Part shown: in pieces, positions 8,962 through 17,050 of the stretch
How positions within the stretch are numbered: position 1 is the stretch's first letter
How the letters are laid out: every line of letters begins with the position of its first letter
NCBI GenBank assembly: GCA_937859895.1
Contig: CALMAV010000297.1
Coordinates: forward strand, 1 to 25,510
Reading direction: 5' to 3'
Source of the DNA: an uncultured Bryobacterales bacterium
Lineage (GTDB): Bacteria; Acidobacteriota; Terriglobia; Bryobacterales; Bryobacteraceae
DNA length: 25,510 nt
The notes under the pieces: model-generated
The model's database searches: none
What the model was told of the DNA's origin: nothing
Seen by the model: the letters and a program-made list of their open reading frames with translations, nothing else
Translations under genes and position numbers: made by a program

Positions 8962-9504
8962 TTGTTGTACCGGCAATATGCTCGGGGGCTCTCCTTTCTG
9001 GCGAAACGGCACAGCCCCGAGCATGCAGAAGACTGCCTGCACTACACCATGAGTGTGATCGAGCAGATCAAAGCAGGTAAGCTCTCAACTCCGGCGGCTT
9101 TGCCCGGTTACCTTGCCACAGGCCTGAAACGGACGGCTTGGAATCGGAACCTGGAATCGAAAAAGCCAACTGGCGATCAGGACGCCTTCGATACGGCCGT
9201 GATTACCTATCGGGACGAGCGGGAGGGCCCCTCTCAGCAATTTGAGCTGAACGAGCGCGCTCGTCTCATGAAAGATGGGTTGCGCCGGCTGAAGCCGAAA
9301 GAACGGGAGGTCCTAACCCGGTTCTACCTCCAGGAACAAACTCCAGAAACGATTTGTACGGCCATGGGGCTGACCGAGACTCAATTACGCCTGCTGAAAT
9401 GCCGGAGTAAACAGCGGCTTGAGAAGTCTGTTGCCCAAGCCATGTATAGACTTATCCCTGAGAAGAGGCTTGCTTTATCGCTTGCGTGCAGCAACGCTGG
9501 GTAA
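8962..9504 (+). CDS. Sigma-70 family (ECF-like) RNA polymerase sigma factor, 5' end frameshifted
   Basis: Readable from a TTG at 8962 as 180 aa. Residues 1-60 contain a region 2-like helical stretch (LLYRQYARGLSFLAKRH, then HAEDCLHYTM) for core-polymerase and -10 contact. Residues 105-155 hold region 4, an HTH with LKPKEREVLTRFYLQEQTPE and MGLTETQLRLLKCRSKQRL for -35 recognition. The original start appears to be ATG 8874, with a 1-base shift separating the first 24 codons; the current frame may be poorly translated because 8962 has only a weak purine-rich upstream (GGGGGAGAG). No anti-sigma gene follows; instead the gene is convergent with the acyltransferase, only 8 bp between stops. It may be a pseudogene or a sequencing artefact; family assignment is firm. 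Confidence 0.75.
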   Translation: MLYRQYARGLSFLAKRHSPEHAEDCLHYTMSVIEQIKAGKLSTPAALPGYLATGLKRTAWNRNLESKKPTGDQDAFDTAVITYRDEREGPSQQFELNERARLMKDGLRRLKPKEREVLTRFYLQEQTPETICTAMGLTETQLRLLKCRSKQRLEKSVAQAMYRLIPEKRLALSLACSNAG

Positions 9505-9512
9505 CTGGCTGG

Positions 9513-10337
9513 TTAAACAGTCAGGAATGGCTGGGCTGGCCAGGAAGGCTGCTGGCGGACAGGGGCGAAGAAAAGGTTCGGCCTTCCCTCACAGCTGGGG
9601 TGAACGACTGGAAACTGCGCTAGCTTCGGACGCATTTCGTTGAGCAACGGAGTGAACCGGGAGGGTGCACTCCGTGAATCGAAGCCCAGCAGTTCCATCG
9701 AGCACCCATACTGTGGATCGAAGTAAGCAGGAAGGGGCTCGCCCTTGTCCGTCAGGCTGCTTGCCCCCATTTTTCGCAGGATGGAAGAGGAGTGGTTCCG
9801 GACTGTTGCGGTGCACGAGCATAGGCAGTGGCCCATCATCTCGGCCCAGAGATAAGAGCCCAGCAAGATCTCTAAAGCGGCTTTGGTGTTGCGGTACTCC
9901 TCGGCGATAGCCCAACCGCCTAATTCTGCATAACCGACCTGTTCGTTCCTGGTTCTTTCGAGCGTGTCCTCGACAGCCTGACGGAGCTTGCTGCCCCAGA
10001 ACGGGTCTTGGGCTAGCGGCGACTGGCTCACCCGAAGTTGCTCGTAGCGAGCCTCGGGAGGGTGAAGGAGATAGCGCGCACAACCAATGGTTTGCCCGGC
10101 CGGATCGACAAGCAGGAAGTGCCAGCATCTCTCATCGTCGTCCATGCAATGGCGTCCTAGCGCATCCAGTTCCCAAGACTGAATGGCGCCGTCCTGCAGA
10201 TAGGCCCGGCCTCGCAACTGTTGTAGAGATACGAGAGAGCGACGGTAGAGTCCAGGATCGATGGCCGCTCTCCTGTGCGCGACAGACTGGGAACCTAACG
10301 GAGCTAACAGTTGAAAGCGGTAAGCAGGTTGTGGCAT
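9513..10337 (-). CDS. GNAT-fold acyltransferase, LuxI/FeeM or exosortase-associated type
   Basis: 274 aa, ATG start at 10337 without a clear SD. Residues 35-95 (LRGRAYLQDGAIQSWELDAL, then DDDERCWHFLLVDPAG and TIGCARYLL) have the layout of the N-terminal half of acyl-homoserine-lactone-synthase-like GNAT proteins: Arg near 42-44, E56/D58, and R88 after a GxxIGxxR strand. Residues 135-195 (AELGGWAIAEEYRNTKAALE, then CTATVRNHSSSILRKMGA) form the acyl-donor pocket and the terminal helix typical of GNATs. The closest families I know are N-acyl amino acid synthases and the PEP-CTERM/exosortase-associated acyltransferases; the substrate cannot be read off. The C-terminal 50 residues are Pro-rich and probably unstructured. 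It converges with the sigma-factor gene. Confidence 0.65.
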   Translation of the reverse strand: MPQPAYRFQLLAPLGSQSVAHRRAAIDPGLYRRSLVSLQQLRGRAYLQDGAIQSWELDALGRHCMDDDERCWHFLLVDPAGQTIGCARYLLHPPEARYEQLRVSQSPLAQDPFWGSKLRQAVEDTLERTRNEQVGYAELGGWAIAEEYRNTKAALEILLGSYLWAEMMGHCLCSCTATVRNHSSSILRKMGASSLTDKGEPLPAYFDPQYGCSMELLGFDSRSAPSRFTPLLNEMRPKLAQFPVVHPSCEGRPNLFFAPVRQQPSWPAQPFLTV

Positions 10338-10532
10338 AGAGATGAACGGTCAAGGTCCGTGCCTTACGACCCACAGACCTTGCTTTGTTGTCGAACACGT
10401 GAAGCAAAAATACTTGTCTTTTTTGCTCACGCTAGGCCAAAGAGTGTCCTGAACCGAATACCCGGCCTGGCTAAACCGGTGGAGAGGATAGTCCAAACGG
10501 CCGTACTGGTAACAGATAAGTCTTTGGGAATC

Positions 10533-10549
10533 AAATACTAGCAGTATTT
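10533..10549. promoter_or_regulatory. 17-bp palindrome, possible operator
   Basis: AAATACT-AGC-AGTATTT is a perfect 7-bp inverted repeat with a 3-base centre. A second inverted pair overlaps it (TAGCAG ... CTGCTA, about 10538-10560). It lies in the non-coding stretch 10338-10629, about 195 bp upstream of the acyltransferase start and 80 bp upstream of a small plus-strand ORF. The symmetry suits a dimeric regulator; which one is unknown. I see nothing else convincing in 10338-10629. Confidence 0.35.
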
Positions 10550-10629
10550 ACCCGCTGCTACTAATTACTAGAGGTCCCTGCGGTCCGAATTGACTGCTCC
10601 CTGGTAGCAACCTTATTCTTTCGAACCAC

Positions 10630-10953
10630 TTGCGTCCGGCAGAGGTCACTGTTCTGGCAATGGTCATTTGCATGCAGTCTGTTTTAGCAGACAGCCCCAT
10701 GCTTCACTTCTCTGCCCCGACTACCTCCCCAGTTCAGGCTCAAAGCTTCTCCGGTTCAGCTTGGCAGCACCCCTCTTCAAACTGCTGCCCCAATGCTTTG
10801 TCTGAGCTGCTACTAGAGCATATGCTCGACTGCCATACTTGCTTGAGCGGGTCGCTCGATCACGAGATGATGAGCTGCCCAGTTTACGAGGACTTGCAGG
10901 CGCAGATTGCTTTGTGCGGCCGTCCTTCCAAGCCTCTCGTCTTTGCGTATTAG
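10630..10953 (+). CDS. Small hypothetical protein with a Cys/His-rich C-terminal half
   Basis: 107 aa. The first 40 residues are moderately hydrophobic with an AMVICMQSVLA core that could be a weak signal sequence. The second half has a possible metal- or heme-binding arrangement: LLEHMLDCHTCLSGSL, then MMSCPVYEDLQAQIALCG (H-x3-C-x2-C, then C-P-x-Y). This pattern of an HxxxCxxC followed by CPxY looks non-random, which is the main reason to list it. No strong SD is visible. Its neighbours are remnants, so it may itself be a relic. Function unknown. Confidence 0.35.
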   Translation: MRPAEVTVLAMVICMQSVLADSPMLHFSAPTTSPVQAQSFSGSAWQHPSSNCCPNALSELLLEHMLDCHTCLSGSLDHEMMSCPVYEDLQAQIALCGRPSKPLVFAY

Positions 10954-10978
10954 CGTCGTTCCTTCGACATCGCGAAGG

Positions 10979-11240
10979 TCATTTTTTCGACGCTCGGCCC
11001 TCTTCCAAATAGAGAAAGAGCAGGGGTCGGCGGCAGGCCAGAACCGCTCCCAGGATCAGCATGTCTTCGTGCTCGACCGTGACGGTCTGCGAAACTTTAA
11101 GCGGCCGGCAGTTAGAAAGCAACAATCGCTTCTTCTCGAGAAACGATCGACTCTACCCCGGATCATCTGTTCTGGCGGAAAAGTCTCAAACGTAACCGAA
11201 GCAATTTTGCACTCCGATTCCTCAGCACCGCTCAACCTTT
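10979..11240 (-). pseudogene. PilZ-like domain remnant, frameshifted
   Basis: On the minus strand, one frame reads ECKIASVTFETFPPEQMIRG then RVDRFSRRSD. After a one-base shift a second frame reads LLLSNCRPLKVSQTVTVEHE then DMLILGAVLACRR, ending at TGA 10979-10981. The order RGRV - strand - PLxVxxxVxVExxDMLxLGxVxxC matches the PilZ beta-barrel pattern as found in many Acidobacteriota proteins, where PilZ can bind c-di-GMP. No intact start or full-length frame exists, so it is listed as a decayed gene. The overlapping plus-strand frame 10907-11278 looks like its shadow. The assignment is from pattern memory and needs a profile search. Confidence 0.35.
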
Positions 11241-11322
11241 TGGCTTTGATCCTCCAACGATTCGGTCAATGCTCGTAAAAATCATTCACCTCTCCTTCAG
11301 CAAGATCGAACAAAATGACCCA

Positions 11323-11481
11323 TTAGCGAGCCCAAGTAGCTAGGATCTTCCAGTACTTCCCAAGACAACGAGCTACTTCTTGTCTTACCTCGTAACGGCT
11401 AAGCTGGTGGGCTTTAGGTTTACCTGAGATAACGAGCTCGGCCATGCGCTGCGCGACCTCAATGAGAATGCCATGGGTCAT
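11323..11481 (-). CDS. 52-aa hypothetical protein
   Basis: A short minus-strand frame starts at ATG 11481 (or GTG 11484) and ends at TAA 11323-11325. The product begins MTHGILIEVAQRMAELVISG, continues KPKAHQLSRYEVRQEVARCL and ends GKYWKILATWAR. Its balanced composition, amphipathic helices and hydrophobic spacing look like a real small helical protein or the C-terminal piece of a larger one. The frame is open only about 11 codons upstream of the ATG, to a TAG. There is no evident SD. It could be an intact small gene or a fragment; no family recognised. Confidence 0.4.
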   Translation of the reverse strand: MTHGILIEVAQRMAELVISGKPKAHQLSRYEVRQEVARCLGKYWKILATWAR

Positions 11482-11545
11482 CACCAGTTCAAAAGCTGAA
11501 AAACTTCTGTTGCTCTAAGAGATTTCTTGAGAGAACACGACTTCC

Positions 11546-11738
11546 CCTGATACCAACCAGTAAGTCCACTGCAGTACGGCGCCGAAAGGCGCACTAAGTC
11601 AGGCAGAGTGTTTTCAAGAGAGTAGAAAGCACTCTGATGACGCGGACTTCGCCCGTGAATGGTGCTTTTTCAGGTAGTCAGCTATCTCAACTTCGACGAA
11701 GATTGCACATGTTGGCCGGTTCCCCCCGGCATGCAATC
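11546..11738 (+). ncRNA. Structured non-coding stretch (three stem-loops) upstream of the hybrid kinase
   Basis: Three consecutive inverted repeats lie in the gap before the kinase. 11579-11592 is GCGCC-GAAA-GGCGC, a perfect stem with a GNRA tetraloop, enclosed by CCTGA (11546-11550) pairing with TCAGG (11599-11603). 11605-11635 is AGAGTGTTTTC ... GAAAGCACTCT, 11 pairs including one G-U with a 9-base loop. 11701-11738 has GATTGCA/TGCAATC outside and GCCGG/CCGGC inside, separated by an asymmetric bulge. There is no U-tract, so these are not simple terminators. A leader RNA, cis-regulator or small RNA is possible; the pairing is seen, the function is inferred. A 41-codon minus-strand frame (11614-11736, TTG start) overlaps and is an alternative explanation. 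Confidence 0.4.
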
Positions 11739-11862
11739 AGATGCTTTGCGTGTGGCATGAAACTCTGACCTGCTCTGTACTCAGGTGGCAAGCCGATCCG
11801 TTCTGCTTGTTCCGGAGAGTGTTTGCTTTGTCAATCCACGAGAACTTCATAGGGCTGCGCAA

Positions 11863-14800
11863 GTGGGAAACCGAACATGGACCGATTTGAGCTTACGGAC
11901 AAAAGGGGTTCTTGTGCTTTCCGTCCCCTTACTGGCGCTGATTGTCAATTCGGTAACAATGAGTGTTCTCCTCTTGCGCCAGCAGGATGCACAGGTGTGG
12001 GTCACGCATACTCTTGACGTTCGGGTATCTCTGCAGAACATCGTTCTGGATCTGACGCAAGTCAACCTCGCATTGCGCCTCGATGCGAGGGGAAAGGAGA
12101 ACGGCGGCATTGCTCTTGCGCAACGCTCGAGTGCAGACCTAGACGCCGCAATTAAGCGTTTTAAGTGGCTGACGGCAGACAATCCCAGACAGCAAGAGCG
12201 GGCACGGCGGCTGTTCAGCTGGGCAGAGCAAGAGCACTTTCTGCATATTCAGGCTGGCAACCTTTCCAACTTACAGTTGAAGCTGGAAAGCTTCCAGCCC
12301 TTCCTAGATCTGGTTAAGCGCATGGATGCAGAAGAGGTTAGCCTGGAGCAAGGCCGAGTGCAGCGTCTAAAGGATATTCATCAGGCACTGCGCCTTCTCA
12401 CTCCAGCAACCTGGATGTTTGGTATCTGCGGTGGATTTGCTGGAATGATACTGTTCCTGAACGGAGTTGCCAACCGCATCACCATCCTTTCCGGACAGAT
12501 CAGAAAGCTCGCCTCAGGCGATCCTGTTAACGACCCTGACGGCTCGGCGGACCAGATTGGCCAAGCGTTTGCTGGTTTGGAGGTAACCAGCCAACTGCTC
12601 GCTCGCAAACAGCTTGAGATCGAGCATGAGATCGAAGAACGAAAACGGATGCAGCAGGATCTGCTGAGTCAACGGGCAGAGCTGGAGTTGACCCTGGAAA
12701 CTGCGAACGATGCTTTCATCGCTACCGACGAGAACGGTCATATTACGAACTGGAACCGTGCGGCGGAAACTCTCTTTGAGCAAAGTAAAAGCCAAGTATT
12801 CGGACGAGATCTTACAGAGGTTCTCATTCCGGAGCGCTTTCGACTTGCTCACCGGGAGGGGATGCGGCGGTACACCCGCACCCGATCAAGTCAGGTCCTC
12901 GGTACCCCGCTTGAATTGGCTGCTCTGCACCCAACCCGGGGCGAGATCCCCATTGAGATTACGATTTGGTCCATCACCGGTTCCGACAACAAACTGAGGT
13001 ATCAATCGTTCCTCCGAGATATCTCAGGTCGTAGAGCAGTAGAAGTTCGAAGGGCAAAGCGAGCCGCAATGGCTGAGCTGCTGCAACAGATTACAACTGC
13101 AGCGAACCGCGCTGCTTCCGTAGAGGAGGTTGCCAAGACTTCACTGCATCATATCTGCGTCACTGCGGGCTTTCAACTAGCTCACCTTTATCTGACGACC
13201 ACAGAAGACAGGTTGGTGAACACAGATGTTTGGTTTGATAGTGACCCCGTTCGCTTTGCTGGATTCCGGCATTTCTGTGAATCCACTCCACTCGGCTGCA
13301 ATGAGGGAATACCGGGCCGTGTACTACAGGCTCACGCGCCCATTTGGCTCGAAGAGGTTCTGCCTGGCCCCGATCTGGTGCGATACGCCGTTGCAGAGGC
13401 CGCTGGAATTCAAACTGTTTTCGCGTTTCCTCTCTGGGCGGGTGACAAAATTCTCGGAGTGCTGGAGTATTTCAGCACTGACCGGAAGGGTCAGGATGCA
13501 TCGTTGATGGAGCTCGCTCCCCAGATCGGGTCGGAGCTAGGCCATGTGATCCTTCGCAAACGGATGGAGGAGTCGCTTGCTCACGCAAGAGACAATGCCG
13601 ATCAAGCCAACACTGCCAAGAGCACCTTTTTGGCCACCATGAGCCATGAGATCCGCACTCCGATGAATGCGATTCTCGGTATGGCCGACCTGTTGTCGGA
13701 AACGGAGCTCAACGAGCAGCAGGCGCGGTATGTGGATGTGTTCCGGCGCGCATCCTCCAACCTGTTGACACTCATCAACGACATCTTGGACTTATCCAAA
13801 ATTGAATCTGGCAAGTTTGAGCTCGAGAGCATTCCGTTTGACGTACGCGAGATTATCACCCGCACTCTCGAGTTAATCCGCCCGAAGGCAACCGCTAAAG
13901 GAGTTGAACTGATTCATCACGTTGGATCGGAGGTCCCAGCCAACGTTACCGGTGACCCAATACGCTTGCAACAAGTGCTGCTGAATCTACTTGGAAACGC
14001 TAACAAGTTCACGAACTCTGGCTCAATTGTCTTAACAGTTACCTGCCCAGGATGCCTTCACCCAGAACACCTCCAATTTGAGGTCGTCGATTCTGGAATT
14101 GGAATTCCTCGCGAGAAATTGAGCTTCATCTTCCAAGACTTTGCTCAAGTGAACGCTTCTATAACGCGCCAATACGGTGGCACCGGGCTAGGTCTTGGCA
14201 TTGCCAAACGGCTGGTGGAACGAATGGGCGGCCGCATTGAGGTGGAGAGTCAGCCTGGCCAGGGCAGCACATTCAGATTCACTGCCTGCTTTGATCCTGC
14301 GGATTCGCGCACGGTTGCCTTGAGTGACAAGACCACTGTTGAGGGATGGCATCTAAGAGGTCACCGCGTATTGGTTGTTGATGACGACGATACTAACCGT
14401 CTCATTCTTCGCGAAAGTTTGCAGGTTCTGGGACTAGAGATTTCCGATTTTGCAAGTGCACTTGACGCGGTCGGGTGGTTCGCCGATCAGACCCAGGCCG
14501 GCCACCGATTTTCTCTCCTAATACTCGACTCTCGGATGGCTGAATGCGATGGATTCCAGGCGTTCACACGTCTACGACTCATCGATGAAACGGTGCCTGC
14601 GGTCATGTTGACCTCGGACGATCGCCCGGGAGAAGCCAGACGAAGCCGGGAGTTAGGCATACGTGACTACCTGCTCAAACCGGTACAGCGTCCTGAACTG
14701 CTACGCATTGTTTCGAATGCAATATTGCGACCTTATTTTTGTGGTGCTTCCGAATCGTCCTTCTCGGCTATGAGCCCAGCTGTTCCCGTGACTGGACTTC

Positions 14801-15474
14801 GCATTTTGATTGCCGATGACTCAGAGGACAATCGTTTCCTGCTGGAGCAATACTTTAGGGGAACCCCGCACCACATCACTTTTGCTGAGAACGGCGAGGA
14901 AGCGGTACTGCTTTACGAGCAAGAAAGCTTCGACCTCATCTTAATGGATGTCCAGATGCCTGTGCTGGATGGTCGTGCGGCAACGCGGAGGATCCGTAAG
15001 TACGAGGCGGAGCGGCATCGAGATCGCATCCCTATTTTGGCGCTTACCGCTAATGCGCTTGCAAGCGATCAGCAGGCGAGCTTAGATGCCGGTTGCGATG
15101 ACCACTTGACCAAACCGATCACGAAGAGATGCCTGCTAAAAGCCGTAGGCTCCTATCCACCTCGACCCGAGCGCCGCGAACCAGTGACTGAGGTCAAAGT
15201 ACCAGAAGGCTTAGAAGGCATTGTGCCCATGTATTTGGGGAAGCGCAGAGAGGATGCCGCCGCTCTATCTACTCTGCTGGCCGCTTCTGATCTAACAAAT
15301 ATCCAGCGAATCGGCCACGATATGAAGGGGACCGGAACTTCATACGGCTTCGATACGGTTACCCAACTCGGATCAGAGTTGGAGCAAGCCGCCAAAACCT
15401 CCGATCTTGTGCGGCTCGGGAGCATTGTGACCGAATTGACAACGTACTTGGACCGCGTCCGATTGGTTGAGTAG
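11863..15474 (+). CDS. Membrane hybrid sensor histidine kinase (PAS-GAF-HisKA-HATPase-REC-REC-Hpt)
   Basis: The frame is open from GTG 11785 (1229 aa); GTG 11863 is preferred because AGGG lies 8 bases upstream and a short basic stub then leads straight into the first membrane helix. Numbering here is from 11785. TM1 is at about 41-65, then a periplasmic helical CHASE3-like sensor region (70-205), TM2 about 207-229, HAMP-like linker, PAS (about 300-415), GAF (430-595), and HisKA with SHEIRTPMNAILG (phospho-His H621). HATPase has LLGNANKF, DSGIGIP and GGTGLGLGIAKRL. REC1 has VVDDDD and D915; REC2 has IADDSED, LMDVQMPVLDG with D1055 and KPI. A C-terminal Hpt has IGHDMKGTGTSYGF with H1178. All residues for a four-step intramolecular phosphorelay are present. 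It stands before the exopolysaccharide-type genes and is the likely sensor for them. Confidence 0.9.
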   Translation: MGNRTWTDLSLRTKGVLVLSVPLLALIVNSVTMSVLLLRQQDAQVWVTHTLDVRVSLQNIVLDLTQVNLALRLDARGKENGGIALAQRSSADLDAAIKRFKWLTADNPRQQERARRLFSWAEQEHFLHIQAGNLSNLQLKLESFQPFLDLVKRMDAEEVSLEQGRVQRLKDIHQALRLLTPATWMFGICGGFAGMILFLNGVANRITILSGQIRKLASGDPVNDPDGSADQIGQAFAGLEVTSQLLARKQLEIEHEIEERKRMQQDLLSQRAELELTLETANDAFIATDENGHITNWNRAAETLFEQSKSQVFGRDLTEVLIPERFRLAHREGMRRYTRTRSSQVLGTPLELAALHPTRGEIPIEITIWSITGSDNKLRYQSFLRDISGRRAVEVRRAKRAAMAELLQQITTAANRAASVEEVAKTSLHHICVTAGFQLAHLYLTTTEDRLVNTDVWFDSDPVRFAGFRHFCESTPLGCNEGIPGRVLQAHAPIWLEEVLPGPDLVRYAVAEAAGIQTVFAFPLWAGDKILGVLEYFSTDRKGQDASLMELAPQIGSELGHVILRKRMEESLAHARDNADQANTAKSTFLATMSHEIRTPMNAILGMADLLSETELNEQQARYVDVFRRASSNLLTLINDILDLSKIESGKFELESIPFDVREIITRTLELIRPKATAKGVELIHHVGSEVPANVTGDPIRLQQVLLNLLGNANKFTNSGSIVLTVTCPGCLHPEHLQFEVVDSGIGIPREKLSFIFQDFAQVNASITRQYGGTGLGLGIAKRLVERMGGRIEVESQPGQGSTFRFTACFDPADSRTVALSDKTTVEGWHLRGHRVLVVDDDDTNRLILRESLQVLGLEISDFASALDAVGWFADQTQAGHRFSLLILDSRMAECDGFQAFTRLRLIDETVPAVMLTSDDRPGEARRSRELGIRDYLLKPVQRPELLRIVSNAILRPYFCGASESSFSAMSPAVPVTGLRILIADDSEDNRFLLEQYFRGTPHHITFAENGEEAVLLYEQESFDLILMDVQMPVLDGRAATRRIRKYEAERHRDRIPILALTANALASDQQASLDAGCDDHLTKPITKRCLLKAVGSYPPRPERREPVTEVKVPEGLEGIVPMYLGKRREDAAALSTLLAASDLTNIQRIGHDMKGTGTSYGFDTVTQLGSELEQAAKTSDLVRLGSIVTELTTYLDRVRLVE

Positions 15475-15520
15475 CGCTCCATGCACAGGCAAAGGCTTGA
15501 GTGTGGCTGAGACGCTTTCT

Positions 15521-15676
15521 TCATGACTGTTCCGGCAGAGCAGAACCGGTTGTCCGTACAGTGTCGGTCTTGCTTACCAGGACCGACGGCTCAAAGATGA
15601 CGAATTGACGACAGAGCGTAAGGTTTCCTTCCGGTGCTGCCCATGCTTCAAGGTCACAAACTGTGACTTTCAGGCC
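15521..15676 (-). other. Short open frame, possible gene remnant, in the 15475-15857 gap
   Basis: Between a TAA at 15677-15679 and a TGA at 15521-15523 the minus strand reads GLKVTVCDLEAWAAPEGNL, TLCRQFVIFEPSVLVSKTD and TVRTTGSALPEQS. It looks protein-like but has no ATG/GTG/TTG near its 5' end, so it would be a fragment. The same stretch contains two palindromes, GTCGGTC (15563-15569) with GACCGAC (15581-15587) and GTCACA-AAC-TGTGAC (15653-15667). The rest of the 15475-15857 gap shows nothing I can support. Confidence 0.25.
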
Positions 15677-15857
15677 TTATACCCCGCGCCTTCTTCGGCT
15701 CTCACACCGAACAGACACTCATTGGAAAACCGCTGACATTAGGCTTGATGGCCTGATTGAATACTTCGGTTAGGAACGCCGTAGGAGCTCGGCTAAGTCG
15801 GAGTCGAGTGGAACCTTTTCGCCCCGGATGAGGAGAGTACGGCTCTCGATAAAGGAG

Positions 15858-17039
15858 CTAAAACGGCGCCGACCGGAGAAGACGATAGTTGGTAAAGTCG
15901 TGGATCGCGATACCGGCAAAGGCTCCGTTGCCTCGCAGTTGCTCCTCTACCTTGCGGAGTTCTTGCTCCATCGCTGCCTGTGGTTGCCCAGCAAATGTGA
16001 TTTTGGGGAGCGCCTTCGAATCCAGGGAGAAACCGGCGGGGCAGGTATCGGTTGTAGCGAGGAGATATGGCTGAAAATTGAAATACTCACGGCTAACGGC
16101 AATTGAGTGCCGTGCCGCTTCCGCTAAGAGGGAGCAGTTTCCGACTTCGCCGAGTAAAACCTGTAAACGTCGGAGGGCTTCTTGAAACTCTGCCCGTGCG
16201 TCTGCTTCCTCAGGCTGACCGAGACCAATATACCTTCGTCCATCGCTCGATATGCTCGTTAGGCGGAACTTCCCGAAGTGGCTGTTTGCGAGTAACGGAA
16301 ACGTTGCTGGAGTTTTTTCTTTCCAGTCTTTTTCTGTGGGGCCATACAAATAAACGGCCCGGCTGCTTGGCATAGGAGAGGTCTCGACACCGATGAAGAC
16401 CTGTTTGCCGGCTCTCTTCGACGCTTCCAGGATCGGCAAGGCGTGGGCGACGATACCGTCCGGTCCTTCCGCCCGGTTTCGGTAATCCATGATGCCGATC
16501 GAATCTACGAAGGACAGAGTACCTGCGAGAGCCTTTGCGTCAAACCAAAACGGCAGGTCTACTCCGTAGGCGAGGGAGGCTTTTGGATGCTGATGAAGTG
16601 TTTGCGCGATACGTGCTTGTAGTTCAACATATTGCGAAAGAATCTGTTCTTTCATACCCCCGTCAAACCCTAGTAGTAGGTAGGGTTCGATGTCAAATTG
16701 AATGCCAGCGTATCGCTCCTCCGGCAGACTGTGCTCGTTGAAAGAGGCAATCTCTTCCACCTCTTGGAGGACTTCGGCATGATGCTCGGCAAGAGCGGCT
16801 TCCGGGAAGCCGTCTAGGGCATAGACGCGGATGCCTTCGGCCCGGGCTGTCTTCAAAAAAGCGCGAAGCCCGTTCCGCTCTGTTGTCGGCGACCACTGCA
16901 GAAATAAGTCAGTGATGTGCGCTTTCTTGGCGAACGAAATCAAATCCGGGCTTCCACCCGGTTGCCAAACCCAGAGAGCTCGCGGGCTTATCAGCAAAGG
17001 GATCCAGAGCAAAAGAGAGATCAGCACACGGTACAACAC
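15858..17039 (-). CDS. Secreted TIM-barrel glycoside-hydrolase-like protein
   Basis: 393 aa with an N-terminal hydrophobic signal sequence (VLISLLLWIPLLIS), so periplasmic or membrane-anchored. The body follows a (beta/alpha)8 order: ITDLFLQWS (42-50), IRVYALDGFPE (70-80), GIQFDIEPYLLLGFD (112-126), SLAYGVDLPFWF (155-166), VDSIGIMDYRN (178-188), KQVFIGVETS (212-221) and, at the end, GAFAGIAIHDF. Acidic residues D116/E118, D185 and E219 sit at strand ends where catalytic acids of such barrels usually lie. The exact GH family cannot be named. The GTG start at 17039 is 11 bp from the divergent YaiO-type gene start, so the two share a regulatory region. Context suggests a hydrolase or deacetylase-partner trimming the polymer made by the GT2 enzyme. 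Confidence 0.7.
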   Translation of the reverse strand: MLYRVLISLLLWIPLLISPRALWVWQPGGSPDLISFAKKAHITDLFLQWSPTTERNGLRAFLKTARAEGIRVYALDGFPEAALAEHHAEVLQEVEEIASFNEHSLPEERYAGIQFDIEPYLLLGFDGGMKEQILSQYVELQARIAQTLHQHPKASLAYGVDLPFWFDAKALAGTLSFVDSIGIMDYRNRAEGPDGIVAHALPILEASKRAGKQVFIGVETSPMPSSRAVYLYGPTEKDWKEKTPATFPLLANSHFGKFRLTSISSDGRRYIGLGQPEEADARAEFQEALRRLQVLLGEVGNCSLLAEAARHSIAVSREYFNFQPYLLATTDTCPAGFSLDSKALPKITFAGQPQAAMEQELRKVEEQLRGNGAFAGIAIHDFTNYRLLRSAPF

Positions 17040-17050
17040 TGTAGTACTGA

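Noticed and set aside
9620..10407. Antiparallel and alternate-frame ORFs over the acyltransferase gene
   Set aside because: They are Ser/Arg-rich frames shadowing the GNAT gene, which has clear family motifs.
10400..10520. Possible c-di-GMP (GEMM) riboswitch, because of CACGCTAGGCCAAAG and later GC-rich repeats
   Set aside because: The conserved core order and the CGCAAAGCC segment are absent.
10311..10541. 76-aa plus-strand frame over the acyltransferase start
   Set aside because: It overlaps the acyltransferase 5' end and non-coding DNA and has no recognisable features.
11785..11862. Start of the kinase at GTG 11785
   Set aside because: No SD is seen there, while GTG 11863 has AGGG 8 bases upstream and leads directly into the first membrane helix; not fully excluded.
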